Assembly: GCA_963457665.1 (NCBI GenBank)
Contig: OY735213.1
Location: 57,719,793 to 57,783,792 of the forward strand
Direction: 5' to 3'
Origin: Thysanoteuthis rhombus
Taxonomy: Eukaryota > Mollusca > Cephalopoda > Oegopsida > Thysanoteuthidae
Length of the DNA stretch: 64,000 bases
Shown: positions 45,348 through 57,509 of the stretch, in pieces
Layout of the letters: every line of letters begins with the position of its first letter
How positions within the stretch are numbered: position 1 is the stretch's first letter
The notes under the pieces: model-generated
The model's database searches: none
What the model saw: only the letters and a program-made list of their open reading frames with translations
Told to the model about the DNA's origin: nothing
Program-made: the position numbers and the translations under genes

Positions 45348-45349
45348 TA

Positions 45350-46059
45350 CTTGAAAGAAAATTCTCACATATAAAGAAGCTAAAAATTTTGAAAATCAGT
45401 ATATATAAACTATAATGTTTGAGATCATAGTTCCTTATAAATTGAATGCATAAACATGAACTTCTTGCAACCAGCGCACAAAGGAAATTATTGTGCTCAC
45501 AAAAAATCGTTACCTAAAATAATGTAGTTGATAATGATTACATTCATAATCATAAGTACATTAATAATAATATCAATATACCAGCTGAAACTGTGGAAAT
45601 TTGATGTGTGTAGACAAGATATAGAGACCTATTATTTCATGTCTCTGCTCTTTTAACCCTTTCGGCTGCATCCCTTCTTATTCTCTCCTTTATCTCTTCC
45701 AATTTTTGTTGTCAATCCATGTTTTTATTGAAAAGTCATACAAATGTATTAGTTTCATCTGTGAGAATCTTCCTATCACCTCAGTAAACTTCCTGTCTTT
45801 TTTTTCTACCCTCTCTACCTTTCTAATCTCTTTAAAAACTACCTTTTTATTCTGCCTCCCTCCTCCAACTCTCTTTCGAATCTGCCCAACTCTTTTTTCT
45901 GCCATCTCTATTCCTACCCACGTATCAATCTAACAAATGATATCTAAATGATATTATAGAAAGAAAGTAATCTCTTGTCTAACTGATTCTGTTAACTAGT
46001 CAGTAGTTTTTTCCAAATACCACATTTGTTCATCATGAATTTTGCTGTTTTGGTCAATA
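45350..46059. other. No gene recognised
   Basis: Overlapping frames on both strands at 45690-45933 sit in a pyrimidine-rich (CTCTC/CCTTT) stretch. They have no recognised domain. Confidence 0.4.
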
Positions 46060-46300
46060 TTGCTAACTCAAAAAAGCATGAAAAAAATGCCCAAACGCAC
46101 TGAAAAACACTGTCGGCTATTTTTTTGACATTTCTAATAGCTAGACTGGCCTAAAATGGCTAGGAAATACCTAAACAATGCCAAAAATTGCTGAAAAATT
46201 ATGTGATAAACAGGCTAAAAATAGTGCTGAATGTTAAATGTTTGCACTGCCAGAGCAGGAAACACATTAAATTTAGAGCTAAATTGACAACACTTTCTCA
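46060..46300 (+). repeat. RepH copy 2
   Basis: Tandem 'AAAAA(T)GC..' and 'TAAAATGGCTA' words, then TTTGCACTGCCAGAGCAGGA, AAATTTAGAGCTAAATTGAC and AACACTTTCTC. Matches 24008-24145. Confidence 0.5.
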
Positions 46301-46489
46301 AGTTTGTATGACACGGACACAGCCATGTTTGGCAGACAGTGTTCATAGCGTGAAGTTTAAGAAAATCTGTTGCAAATTTTGTGGATAGCTCATTGAGTTT
46401 TTATTGAAAACAATATTGATTTTCCATATCGAATTCAAAAGAACGAAGGGTATGGAGCATGAAGAACTGCAAGCTTGTCTAGAGTTGAA

Positions 46490-46910
46490 TGACTTGACAA
46501 AATAGTCGAAAATGTTTCACCAAAAGCTCATGAGGTCAGGGATGTTCGGCTGCGAGTAATATTCATATATGATTCAGAAACTGGAGTTATCTGTCTGTAT
46601 TGTTGTGAACCAAATGTTGCTTGAGAATTTGCTAGTTGAAAGAAGTGCGATGATATTTGGAAACTTGTCTTCTTGAAGTGTCATTTGGTGAGTAAATCAG
46701 ATTTGGACTGTGCACAAAAGGTCAGGCAACAAAACCCGTCATTATCTATTACAAGAGTGTTACCCGTGTTACGTGAGAGTGCAGATGAGCAAAAATGAAA
46801 ACGATCAAACACAGAGGAGATATAAGTTCTCATCGATAGTGTGTTGATAGCTGTTAAAACGAATAACCCTTTACATTCAGTTCAAAACATTAATGAACAT
46901 ATTGAAAAGT
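46490..46910 (+). pseudogene. Decayed hAT / ZNF862-KIAA1586-like frame
   Basis: One frame, crossed by several stops, reads VRDVRLRVIFIYDSETG, then VICLYCCEPNVA, EFAS, KKCDDIWKLVFLKCHLVS, KSDLDCAQKVRQQNPSL and TRVLPVLRESADEQK. It continues with KRSNTEEI, VLIDSVLIAVKTNNPLHS and VQNINEHIEKYV. This order (CxYC, EFA.GK, W.L..LK.HL.SK.H....) resembles the N-terminal BED/TTF-like finger region of hAT-derived ZNF862/KIAA1586-type proteins. Stops and loss of the catalytic part make it a pseudogene. Confidence 0.5.
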
Positions 46911-47198
46911 ATGTTCTTGTCTCAGATAGTGGCAAAGAAAAAATTATTGCGTTCTGTTGTGAATTTTATTTCCTTTGCAGAGTCTCGGCCAGGGTTAGAG
47001 ATGATTAAACTAGTTTCCGATGACTGGCTCTTTATTCTGACTCTTTCCTCTGTTTTAGGTTATGTTATTATTAATTACATCATTTTCATTATTATGAAAT
47101 AGTATAAATCTATATTTATGATATTGTTTTGAAAGAAAAATTGAAAAGATTCAATGAAAAGTAATCCAACAAACAATGATTGAAAGATATATTGATGG

Positions 47199-47590
47199 GT
47201 CTGGTTTGTTACTCACTATTGAGGGTAAATCAATTAAAACATTGATCAATGAATAAGTTACTATACTCCTCTGAGACGCACAGTATCCAATGAAAAGTCT
47301 GAATTTTCAAAGAAAAATTGAATACAAACTACAAACCAATTTAGCACAAACTTACGTCGCAAAATTGACTCCCTCACTGAAAAGCTATTTGGTGGGGGTT
47401 TAATAAAGATAAATTTTTTTGTAGACATAATCAGGAGCAGGTGTTTAAATTTTCAACCCTCTGGCTCTATTGGTGTGGCATGCATGCGTGATACATACTA
47501 ATATGCATAACCAGCCAGACTGATTTGAAAACTGAAGAAACTGATTATGAGAGTTTTGGTGACACTCTTGGTTTATGTTTTTTTTTCCCA
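47199..47590 (+). repeat. RepA copy 16
   Basis: GGTCTGGTTTGTTACTCACT to CTTGGTTTATG. A deletion near the start removes the GTCTTTTGGCAGCATG segment. Confidence 0.85.
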
Positions 47591-47787
47591 ACAGATACTT
47601 GGCACTTTCATTTCATGAATTAAGGTAGTTGCTCAGATCTTGCATACAAAAATTACAATGTAAGATTTTTGCACATGCTGACCACTGAAGATTAGTGGGA
47701 AGATTGAGAATTGTTTATTTGAATTTTGTTGAGTTGAAATGAGAATTACTCCATTGGTAGACTTCTCCATAGCATCTTCATCATTAC

Positions 47788-47945
47788 AAGTCAACCATGC
47801 CAGTGACTGACACCGCAAACATTTCAAGTGGATTGTTTGCACAGTAATCTCTTATTCTTGCCCTGAGTTCACAAAGGTCTCTTGATCTTGTTACATAAAC
47901 TTTGCACTCGATGTAGCCTCTCAAAAAGAAATCACGAACCCTAAC
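47788..47945 (-). pseudogene. Transposase C-terminal fragment (Tc1/mariner superfamily-like)
   Basis: Minus-strand frame: RVRDFFLRGYIECKVYV, TRSRDLCELRARIRDYCA, NNPLEMF. It fits the C-terminal 'DFFLWGY.K.KVYV......L..R....A....EML' pattern of a common insect/mollusc transposase family. The DDE core is not seen. It lies just upstream of the mariner at 48072 and in opposite orientation, so it is a separate insertion. Confidence 0.5.
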
Positions 47946-48071
47946 CCTTACGAGTTCTAATTTTAGTATCATCGGCATAATAATGGTGAATGTATGGATC
48001 TTAAATGTCAAAATATTTCTCGGGCATTGAGCTATCAAATAATGTCAATTTTGATGGAAATACAAATACAT

Positions 48072-48829
48072 ATTAGGTTGGTGCAAGAATAATTTCATTT
48101 TTTGTTATTCCAAACTTTGATGCTTATTCTGGAATAAACCATTATTTAACTATATGAATGGAATATACCATTTTAAAGTGTAAACTTTCTTCTATTTATT
48201 CATCGATTTCTTTTCATTATTTATTCTGATTTATTTGAGGCTGTCAAATCAAAGATGGAATAAAAGAAAATTTGAGCAATTTTGCTGTATGAGTTCAAAA
48301 TGGTATGTAAAACGACGGATATTAAGAAAGAGACGAGAACCTCGAAGACGTGGGCATCCTTCTGTGATCCACAATATGTCAATTATGAGGCAGACATACA
48401 CAAAACAACTCAAGAGGTTGCAGAGGAACTAAATGTTGACCATCCAACAGTTGTTCAACATTTGCACAAATTAGAAAAACAAAAAAGCTCAACATGCCAT
48501 GCAAATAACCCTGGGAAAATTGAATGAAGCAGGCTATGAAACTTCAGCTCATCCAGTTTACTCACTAAAACTCTCTCCAACTGATTACCACTTTTTCAAT
48601 CATTTCTTGGTTAGGTCAAACAACAAAGAAGCAGTTCAAAATGCTTTCAAAGAATTCATTGGTTCCAAGACCCCAGAATTCTATACTTTGGGAATAAATT
48701 GATTTGTTCTTAGTTAGCAGAAATGTGTGGATTCTGAAAGTTCTTATTTTGATTAATAACTAGGCTGCATATGTATATACACTACTCTAAAGTTGATGGT
48801 GAAAAAACACAATTTATTTTCCACCACAC
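48072..48829 (+). mobile_element. mariner element, internally deleted (copy 2)
   Basis: The left end TTAGGTTGGTGCAAGAATAA is the canonical mariner end sequence. The right end is its decayed reverse complement near 48800-48829. Reading across frames: ILYEFKM-like start, TTQEVAEELNVDHPTVV, QHLHKLEKQKS, STCHANNPGKIE, EAGYETSAHPVYSLKLSP, TDYHFFNHFLVRSNNK, AVQNAFKEFIGSKTPEFY and TLGIN-stop. The catalytic DDD core between LHKLEKQKS and the SLKLSPTDYHFF motif is missing at the same place as in the 39.4-kb copy. It cannot supply transposase but could be mobilised in trans. Confidence 0.85.
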
Positions 48830-49105
48830 TCATATATAATAGATGGATGTTAGCATTTACAAATATACATATATGTATGTATCAATTTATATAAAGTATA
48901 TATGTATGTCTTTATCAACAACTAATATAAAGTATACATTCTTGTATCAATCAACAACTTATATTAAGTATATACGTATGTATCTATCGACAATTTACAA
49001 AAGGTATATATGTATGTATGGATGTATTTATGCACACTCACATATCTATATTTTATATCCAAAGATTGGAAAAGGGAAAGAGAGGAGAAGCAAAATGATA
49101 TTTAG

Positions 49106-49108
<3 letters not shown>

Positions 49109-49142
<34 letters not shown>
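49109..49142. repeat. (TA)n microsatellite
   Basis: Short pure TA tract, preceded by GTATGTAT steps at 48860-49030. Confidence 0.95.
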
Positions 49143-49147
<5 letters not shown>

Positions 49148-49299
49148 TAGTATTATGTGTTTATTTCATAACTTGTTCGTTAAGCATTTGGATCAGTCAA
49201 CTATAAAGTGAAGCAAATGCAAAACAAAATAATACAAATCCACAAGTATCCAATTCCTTTTTTGATTTCCTTTTCCTGCAAGCAAAAAAAAAAAAAACT

Positions 49300-49547
49300 G
49301 GTCTGGTTGGTCACTCAATAGAAACCGTCTGGTGATCAATGTCTTTTGAGAGTATACTGCATTGGGAGCAATCAATTAACAAAATTGGAGAAAAGGTTGA
49401 TCCAAGTGTAAGTCACTTCTGACACCTGTTTGGTAGTAATCATTAAAAGAGTCCAGTTTTTTCAAAAACCAAATGTGAATGTTGCAAGGATACAAACTAC
49501 AAGATCAGTCTAACATAAACTGATATTTCAAATTGGAAAAACATTTT
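49300..49547 (+). repeat. RepA copy 17, first part
   Basis: GGTCTGGTTGGTCACTCAAT to AATTGGAAAAACATTTTTTT. Interrupted by the RTE insertion and resumed at 50072. Confidence 0.9.
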
Positions 49548-50071
49548 TTTCTTGGCATCATCATTTTTTTAACGTTAGACATGGACCTTCTCCAGGATTC
49601 GCCACACTTCTCTATTGTAGATGTTGTGGAGCCAGTATTTTCTAAATTTATCTTCTTAATCTCTCCGTCTTGCATTCCGTCGGCTTCAGTTTTGCATATG
49701 ATCTCTGGGGATCCATGTTGTGAGTTGGGATGTCCATCTGTTGTCTGCCATTTTTGCAACATATCCTGCCCATTGCCATTTACGTTTTTGATAGATTCTA
49801 TGATGTCTCTGACTCCCGTTTTCTCCCTGATATACTGTGCAGTCTTTTGATCTTTCCATGTGAGGTTGAACATGATTCTCTCATGTGCATGTTGCATGCT
49901 TCTCAATTTACGGGTCTGTCCCTTGGTTAGGTCCCATGTTTCAGCTCCATAAGTGACTATCGGGAGGATACATTGGTTGTATACTTTTCTTTTTAGGATT
50001 ATTGGGATCAACTTGTTTTTGAAGGTTGAGCTTACTCTGCCAAAGGCTTGCCATCCTAGGGTGATTCTTTA
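49548..50071 (-). pseudogene. RTE-like LINE 3' fragment inserted in RepA
   Basis: A 168-codon minus-strand frame is still open. It reads MIPIILKRKVYNQCILPI, VTYGAETWDLTKGQTRKL, RSMQHAHERIMFNLTWK, DQKTAQYIREKTGVRDI and then NGNGQDMLQKWQTTDGH. It then continues in shifted frame toward SMSNVKK. That is the C-terminal part of an RTE reverse transcriptase, best preserved here among all copies. The 3' tail TTAAAAAAATGATGATG lies at 49555. It is 5' truncated, so no catalytic palm remains. It splits RepA copy 17, so it inserted later than that repeat. Confidence 0.85.
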
Positions 50072-50222
50072 TTTATAGATGTTTAAATTTCAGCCCTGTA
50101 GTTACCTTGCTGTAGCTGTATGTGTGGTACATACATAGTTATATACATATGCCAGATAGCTATCCAGACCAACCTAAAAACTGAAGAAACCTATGTTGAC
50201 AGTTTTGGTTGCTGGTTTCCAA
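50072..50222 (+). repeat. RepA copy 17, second part
   Basis: TAGATGTTTAAATTTCAGCC to GTTTTGGTTGCTGGTTTCC. The family's remaining 3' portion. Confidence 0.85.
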
Positions 50223-51340
50223 AAATTCTTTGCAGAAATTCAAGCCATCTTTAATTTCCTATCTCTGTGAAATGCATCCAAAGTGATGACATCCAATTAG
50301 CATCGATTGTTATCCTTCTATGCCTTTATTTCGATTCTTCAATACCCACTGACTTGCCTATTTCCATTTAACAAGAATTCCCTTCAGTCCTCTCATTATA
50401 ATTTTAAAAAAATGGAATCGTAACATCCTCCTTCTTCATGATTCGATTTTTATCTCTTTTTCCAAAGAATCACAATGGGATGATTTGCTGTGAATTACAG
50501 CCATTGTTAAGTGGTTGTTTCTCTTTTTGTTTTGCAAAGAAAAAAAAGGGGAGATAACTTGTAAATTTGTCACAGCTTGTTTGAAGATGTCAAGTCTTTT
50601 ACAAATCTGGGTGGCTCTAAGTTTAAATATACCTTTTGTAGCAATATTTGTCCATTTTTTTCATCTCCAACCTGAACAGAATTATGCTTTGTGTTCAAGA
50701 TGTTAATATCAATATCTGACCTTGTTCATTCTCAGATTCAGTTTTTTGTATTCATTTGGATAAAATATACAGTTTTGCTCATCTGTATATGTATGCTATA
50801 TAGATATAAAATAGTTATTTTGCTTATATACGAATGTTATTCGGATATGAATTAATTATTTTATTCATATATATGCATATGTGCATTGTATTGATAAAAT
50901 AGTTATTTTGTTTATATATATTGTATTGCTCATAAGTATTTGAACTAAAGCAAACATTGTGTTTCTTGCCTGTGATTGCATTCTTTCCAAAATGTGTATT
51001 TGCCTAATTTAGGACTATCTAACTTACGAGTTTGGCAACACTTCCAATTAACAATGATAGTCAACTGATCAAACATTTCAATTAATTTAAAAAAGATTTT
51101 CTAAAGATTAGCATAGGGAACATTAAAACATGCTTAAATTTTAGTACTTCTTGTCTCAAGTTCCTGTTTTTAACTCTTAAAACCATACATGCAGAATTTC
51201 TGTTTGTTCAAACACTCATGAGCTCTACTGCATTTTGGTTTTTTATTTTTCTGTGTTGTAGTTACTCAGCATCATTTTCAGAAAGTTTGATCACCTTGAA
51301 GAATTATCATACAAAAAATCTGCACACATCTACAATTACA
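50223..51340. other. No gene recognised
   Basis: AT-rich. Near 50780-50930 a loose repeat of 'AAATAGTTATTTTG(C/T)TTATATA' phrases occurs about four times. Confidence 0.45.
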
Positions 51341-51344
51341 TACC

Positions 51345-51530
51345 AATATCTTTATGTATAAAAATGAATTTATGTATGTCTGTATGTCTGTTTCAAGTTG
51401 TGGAATACAATTTTGCACCTAGAAAGCTGAAATTTGTCGTAGGGATACATCTTTTCTCAGCGAAGGTCATAGGTTGTGTGATTTCTTGACAATGTATGTA
51501 AGTAGATCAAAATGCTCCCTTTAAATTTCA
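51345..51530. repeat. Unclassified repeat-like segment
   Basis: TATCTTTATGTATAAAAATG, GTATGTCTGTATGTCTGTTT and GCACCTAGAAAGCTGAAATT are phrases typical of dispersed animal repeats, but no second copy is in the window. Confidence 0.3.
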
Positions 51531-52009
51531 CCAAATTTTGCTTATTTTACAAAAAAAAGTTAAATAATATACATAACTATTTTCAAATTTTTTTTGCCTA
51601 ATGGGAGAAGACTTCTCTTCAAAAAACTTTCAGCAGATAAATATTTGTCTTTACGGTCGAATAATATCTTAATACATTTTATTTGTACCCAAGGATCTAA
51701 ACACTGTTAACAAAGAAGTATTCCTACTCTAGTCTAGGGTGCAAGAAAAAAGGCCCAAAACTTTGTAACTGTATTCCTACCAAAGCCAACTTAACAATAG
51801 AACTGATGCGCTTCAAGATTTCTGTGGGAAAATTACTCAAGCACCTCCTAGACAACCCACCAACACCTGGATACACTTATGTAAATGACAAGAGCATTCT
51901 AGAGTATACTGTACGTCGATGACATTCATGGAGATGATGTTGGAGAGCCAACCTTCACCATATCAAAGTTATCAAAGTTTATTGCTTTCTTTTATTTCTT
52001 AATTTTTGT

Positions 52010-52700
52010 TTCAATATTTACTTTTTCAAAAATATCAGAGACCAAATATACTTTTCTATATCCAAATCAAACTCTACTATGGCGTAGGTGTTGTGCAAAA
52101 CAATAACCAGAAACTTACATGTGATGAAAACAGATTAAAAGACATTGATAAGACACAAACTAGAATAATGTGGTCAGTTATGGGTACCAGAAGTTTGACA
52201 AGAAAACTGGAAGAATCTTTGGGATATAGAAGGGTGAGGGTCAGAGAAATTTTTTACCAGAGTTATAGAAAGTATTGATGATATAAGGTCAACGGAAAGT
52301 CAGAGGAAATTCAGGGCTCATAACCCTTTTTGAAAATAGAATGTGCGGAGATTTAATTGAAACTTCCTAAATATCAAATAGTTATAATGATTATGGTAAG
52401 AACTTATTCATCCTGTTTAATAGAATAAATAATCTAATGAAATGCCCCAATAAATCTTTGGAGATCTTGAGCAAAAGATTTCTGCACTACTGGAATAAAT
52501 TGCCCGAATATGCAGAGAATAAAAGTAGTATTAGCAGCTATAAAATAGCATTGCCAAAATTTGAGAAAATTACATAAAAGATGGATTAAGTGATCAGTAT
52601 TAGGAACTCTTTGAGGAAATATTCAGAAGAAGTTGAGTTGTCAAGTTCACAGTATAGGAAGCCGATGTAAGATTAGGTGATGTTGAACTACAATAAAGTT
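52010..52700 (+). pseudogene. LINE C-terminus, Jockey/CR1/L2-like
   Basis: The first open stretch reads NRLKDIDKTQTRIMWSVMGT, RSLTRKLEESLGYRRVRV and REIFYQSYRKY-stop. After a shift it continues with NLFILFNRINNLMKCPNKS and LEILSKRFLHYWNKLPEYA, then ENKSSINSYKIALPKFEKIT-stop. The pair 'L...Q.R....G.R.L..R...LG' and 'F..R....WN.LPE......S...FK..L..F' is the usual end of Jockey, CR1 or L2 type reverse-transcriptase proteins. It differs from the RTE family found elsewhere here. The RT core is absent and a frameshift lies near 52270. Confidence 0.65.
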
Positions 52701-53218
52701 TTTCAATGTTGATAAGACAATATATTATAATGAGATGCTCATAGAGGCATTATATATAAATAAAAAAAATCATGTTAACATTTTCAGGAACTTTTATTAT
52801 AGCCACCATGTTTAATTGCAAATTGTGTTTTCTTTTCCTTATAGACATTATTTCATCCTCAATAAACAAACCATTTTGTAGTTCCTGCAAGCACTCTTTG
52901 GTAGGGATCTGTCATTCCTTTTTGTGCCTTTTTTCCCAAAATAGGGTCCTCTTTAACTTCTGCTTATAAGGAAGAGAACAAGGTATCTAAAGTTAAGCCT
53001 GGTAGAGGATTTATAATGTTTTAGAACTGCTTTACTGTAGTAGTGGTGGAAGCCTTGACAATATTGAAGGAGGAATCATGAAATCAAGAAACTATTAATG
53101 AGTTTTAGAACCACAATGTAAAAAAACTAGGTTTGGTTCAAAGATCATAAGTGCTCGAATTACTTTTTGACTGTTCATGTTTAAATGACAATTCTCTATG
53201 AAAATGGAATTCATCTGT

Positions 53219-53320
<102 letters not shown>

Positions 53321-53604
53321 AATGATATTTACAAGGACATGTACCCTATTGCTTGAATGTTTATTATTTCCTTTGGATTCAAAGGAAATAAAGGATTGCG
53401 GGTTGCTGGAGAGTGCAAGAGGCATGGAATGTTTACATTCAGTGGGTACATGTCCTTGTAAATATTTTTCATACATATTAATAGCTTTATTTATGGTGTT
53501 AGATATTGAGCACTCTGATTAAAAATCTACAATGGATAAAATCAGTTATCATTTGTTTTCTGTTTTTTATTATGAATTGAGAAAATATATGGATTATTTA
53601 CACT

Positions 53605-53615
53605 ATATATATATG

Positions 53616-53686
<71 letters not shown>

Positions 53687-53690
53687 TTGT
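53605..53690. repeat. (TA)n microsatellite
   Basis: About 65 bp of pure TA. Confidence 0.95.
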
Positions 53691-53699
53691 TTACATAGA

Positions 53700-54603
53700 C
53701 TTCCATGCATGAACTGTATCTATGAGTGTGTATACATATAAACACATAAGATATATATGTATATACATATAAGATATAGATCTGTGCATATGCATATAGA
53801 TATGTATGTAAATTTATATATTTGTGTTCATATGTGTATATATATGCACAGATACATGCACACAGACATCCCACCTGATGTACTATACCCAACCTACCCA
53901 CACAATCTAATACTAAACCACTACCCAACAATCCTGAGATCTTATGGTCTTTCAGAGACTTACAACTGCTGCTACTTTTATATCCTGCCACAGACCAATA
54001 CAGACATCACCACCAACAGAACAAAGTCCCAGACATCATGTTGACCCTAAACAAATCCTCCTCCTTGATTCCAATTTTTGCTCCAAAAGCAAAACATCTG
54101 ATGTTATATTTATTTTCTACATTTTAAGCACTAAAAGGTACATAGGCTCATACCAAACACTACTGAATATAGGAATACCTGTGGAAACATGTATAGCACA
54201 CCAAATAGTTCATTAATGGATTGATTAGTAAATAAACAAAGTCTCCATTCACTTTTACTCCTGAGCCTGTCTCACATCCTATTGTTCGCATATAGTTATT
54301 CATGTATATGTATACAGGCACCCAGACATGCACCTGTGCATATTAATGTACATACATTTGTATAATCATACTATCCTCACATAATTGAATAACAATGGAA
54401 AGAAAAAAAAATTGACCAAAACCTTGAGTGCATGTTAGCTGCGGAATTCCATATGTTGTCACAACATGAATAAGTCTTCAATTTACAAATTTCATATTTG
54501 GCAATTCTGTTCTTTTGGGAAAATTTTCCCGTTTCAAGTATAAAGAAGAAAGATATATCGAGAAAAACTGAAAAAAGAAAATCTCAAAACCTTAGATAAT
54601 GAC
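53700..54603. other. No gene recognised
   Basis: TATACATA-rich start, then AC-rich low-complexity at 53860-54060 whose frames have no domain. Nothing else. Confidence 0.45.
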
Positions 54604-54995
54604 AGATCTGGTTAGTCACTGAATTGAAACCATCCCTTTTGGCTACATGTTATGTTGAGGGTAATCAATTGAAAAATTGGAAAAAAAGGTTGATCAGCGA
54701 ACAAATCATATCTCTTGCATCTTGTTGGGTGTTGAACACTGAAATAGTCAGGATTTTTGAATAACAAATGTGAATGCTGCTGGACACAAACTGAGGGACC
54801 AATTTAGCATGTACTTACAGGTAACTCCACTAAAAACCTATTTTAGGGGGAATTTTCAAAAAGCAAAAGAATTTTTTTCTAGATGCAATAAAGAGCAAAT
54901 GTTTGAATTTTCAGCCTTGCCCACATACATACATATATAGTTGGCCTGACCCATTTAAAACTGAAGAAACCAACGTTGATGTTGACAGTTTCTAA
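54604..54995 (+). repeat. RepA copy 18
   Basis: Full length: GATCTGGTTAGTCACTGAAT to GATGTTGACAGTTTCTAAT. Confidence 0.9.
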
Positions 54996-55317
54996 TTTTC
55001 AACTACATTTGATTATCTGTCTTTTTCTCATGATTTTTTGCAGATTGATTCAAACAGTTTCCAACAATAAATATTTTCTGTATCTTCAGTTTTAAAAAAT
55101 ATTTTTTCATCTAAAAAAAATTCAGAATTGGTTCTTGAATTTATTAAATTTGAAATGACATTATTTTATTGCAAAACATTTCCTTTTATGCTAAGAAATA
55201 TAAGTATTCATATCTACATGAATATATAAGCATTGCAAATTATAGATATACATATTCATTAATATCTCCATCTTTGATATATTTATAATTGAATACATAT
55301 ATATAAATGAGTGCTTG

Positions 55318-55376
55318 TATATCTATATCTATATCTATACACATATATACATATGTATATATATGTGTATGTGTAT

Positions 55377-55461
<85 letters not shown>

Positions 55462-55462
55462 G
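55318..55462. repeat. (TATC)n/(TA)n microsatellite
   Basis: ATCTATATCTATATCTATAC then mixed TA, with about 65 bp of pure TA. Confidence 0.95.
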
Positions 55463-55681
55463 CCAGCTCAATGCTCATTCCTTTATTCATTTGCATGATC
55501 TAAGGCCGCTCGATCTGATACCAAGTTCCATCAGTGTCAAGCAAAATTAAGTTCCAATTTTGGGATATAAATTCTTCATTTACTGATCTTTCATACTGTT
55601 GGCATGGGGATAAAAAATAATCTGGTCAAACAATTGTAAAATAGAGAAATGAGTTTCCTTAAACTCCTGTCTTATGATGAG

Positions 55682-55815
55682 AGTGTAGTTAGCTCAGTTG
55701 GTAAGAGCAGAGTCTGCATACTTCCAAGGTGGATGTGGGTTTGATCCCTACAAGATACTCATTTCTTCAATTATTTATTCAATCGAACGCTGCTTGGTTT
55801 TGTCAAACTTAAGTT
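55682..55815 (+). repeat. tRNA-derived SINE copy
   Basis: A box TAGCTCAGTTGGTAAG (55690-55705) and B box GGTTTGATCCC (55738-55748) sit at tRNA-like spacing, and the flanking pair GAGTGTA..TACAAGATACTC allows an acceptor-like end. It is not a functional tRNA gene because the anticodon arm does not fold well. The following TTCAATTATTTATTCAATCG resembles the tail of the 60.4-kb copy. Confidence 0.65.
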
Positions 55816-57109
55816 CCTACTAAAATGTCTTAATGATTGTCATATTCTGTTCGATATAAATTGTCCATCTATTGATATTTAATATGTATACATGTAATAT
55901 ATGTATGTTTATATATTCATAAAACCAGATGTGCAATAACACTGAAAAATTTGTTATGCAGCACAAAACTATATCACCCTAATTTATAAAATGATGATGC
56001 TCAAGATAGCAGTGAGTAACATTGTTTTGTTACAGGAGAGGCTGTTTTCTGCAATGCAATTCATGTTCTTTATGTTTGCATTTATATATAAATATAAGTT
56101 TGCTACATTATGAATAATTCTGACTACTTTCTATTTCCATTAATACATATGGTGAAAGTGGCCAGGGTGTGAGTTCAATTCTCTCTGTGGGCTTGCTCTT
56201 TATTTCCCTATTATGCTATTTAATTGTTGCTGCAGGATTATGGCCTGTACCAAAGTTAATAAAGAGCAACTGAAAGTTAGGATGAAGATAAAAACTAGTT
56301 AAAATCAATAATAATGTTGCGATACCTAATCCCAGAATAAAATTCAAAAAGTTAACTTCATGAGTTCAAAAATAATGTAAAATATAACTCACAAACAAAA
56401 TCATTTTAAATTTCAGATTTTACTTCACGTTTTTCAGTACAGACGTTCATAGCATCTCGTAACCTGAGGAATCTACAAAATGTATATTTGCAGCTGGAAT
56501 AAACTTGAAATGAATTACAATTTCAACAAATTACTAACAATAGTCAATGATTCTACTTCATATAAATGCTTAAACACATACATTTTCATACTTCTTTAAT
56601 AAAAAAAAGACTATTCTCTTGAAAATATATTTCAATCTAAAACTTGACGAGCTTCTATAGAAGTAAGAGAAGCATACTTCTCTAACTTGTTGAAACTATC
56701 TTGAAAGCTATATTCTGTTAAATTTCTTCAAATCATTCAAAAGAGCAAGGAGTCTTTGAAATTAAAGAAAGAGTCTCAGAATTTTGGTATTAATGCAAAA
56801 CAAAGTATTCCAGTTCATATAAAGCAAATGAAAAGAAACCAAATTTCAATGTACTTGCATTTAGTAATTTCTTTGCCATACTTGAATGACAACAGAGGTA
56901 TTTACCCCTTTTTAACATTCATAGCAAACTATTGAAAATAAATAATTCCACAGGCAATGCACAACTTACATATAATATAGTCATAAAAAACAGTTATGAA
57001 ATCCCAAACACGAACCCTTATATTGAATCACTAAGCAGCCATGTGGGTTACCAATTTTCTGTCTTTAATCGTCAATGTATGTGTGTCTTTGGATGCTCTT
57101 GGTCACATT
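55816..57109. other. No gene recognised
   Basis: Around 56160-56225 a GTGAGTTCAATTCTCTCTG phrase resembles a B box, with a CTCTTTATTTCCC tail after it. It could be a third SINE type but is uncertain. Confidence 0.4.
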
Positions 57110-57335
57110 TTTAGGGCTACAACCTCACAAGTTTGCATGAGTTCACCACTTGGCACCATCTAAAAACTGATTTTTTATCTCAAAGACGCTTTTTGGGATT
57201 CTCTACAGCCATTTTGAACCAACAATGCCCACATCTTGCTCTGGTATTTTTTCGAACATAGTTCCAGGTGAAAGATCCATTTTTTGAGAAAATTTTTGAT
57301 AACCTTTTTAAATAATTAGTTCTGATACACCTGCA
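57110..57335 (-). pseudogene. Tc1-like fragment
   Basis: Matches 29860-30010 in order: AACT..ATTGCTTGTCAG/ATGAGTTCACC, GGCACCATCTAAAAACTG, AAGACGCTTTTTGGGATTCT, AGGTGAAAGATCCATTTTTT and AATAATTAGTTCTGATACAC. No frame survives. Confidence 0.5.
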
Positions 57336-57509
57336 AGCTATGGTGATTCATTTATGCAATTTGTATTTATTTTAAAGTTATTCATAGTTCATATTTTAAC
57401 TAGTAAATAAATAATGTATGATCATTTCATATGATTACCAGTTTCATGAATAAATAAATCTCTGTTAATTATATTTTAAAAATATAACATGTAAAAATAA
57501 CGGCAATTT

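Noticed and set aside
55682..55760. Functional tRNA gene
   Set aside because: A and B boxes are present but the arms do not pair well and the sequence is followed by a SINE tail shared with another copy, so it is a SINE head.
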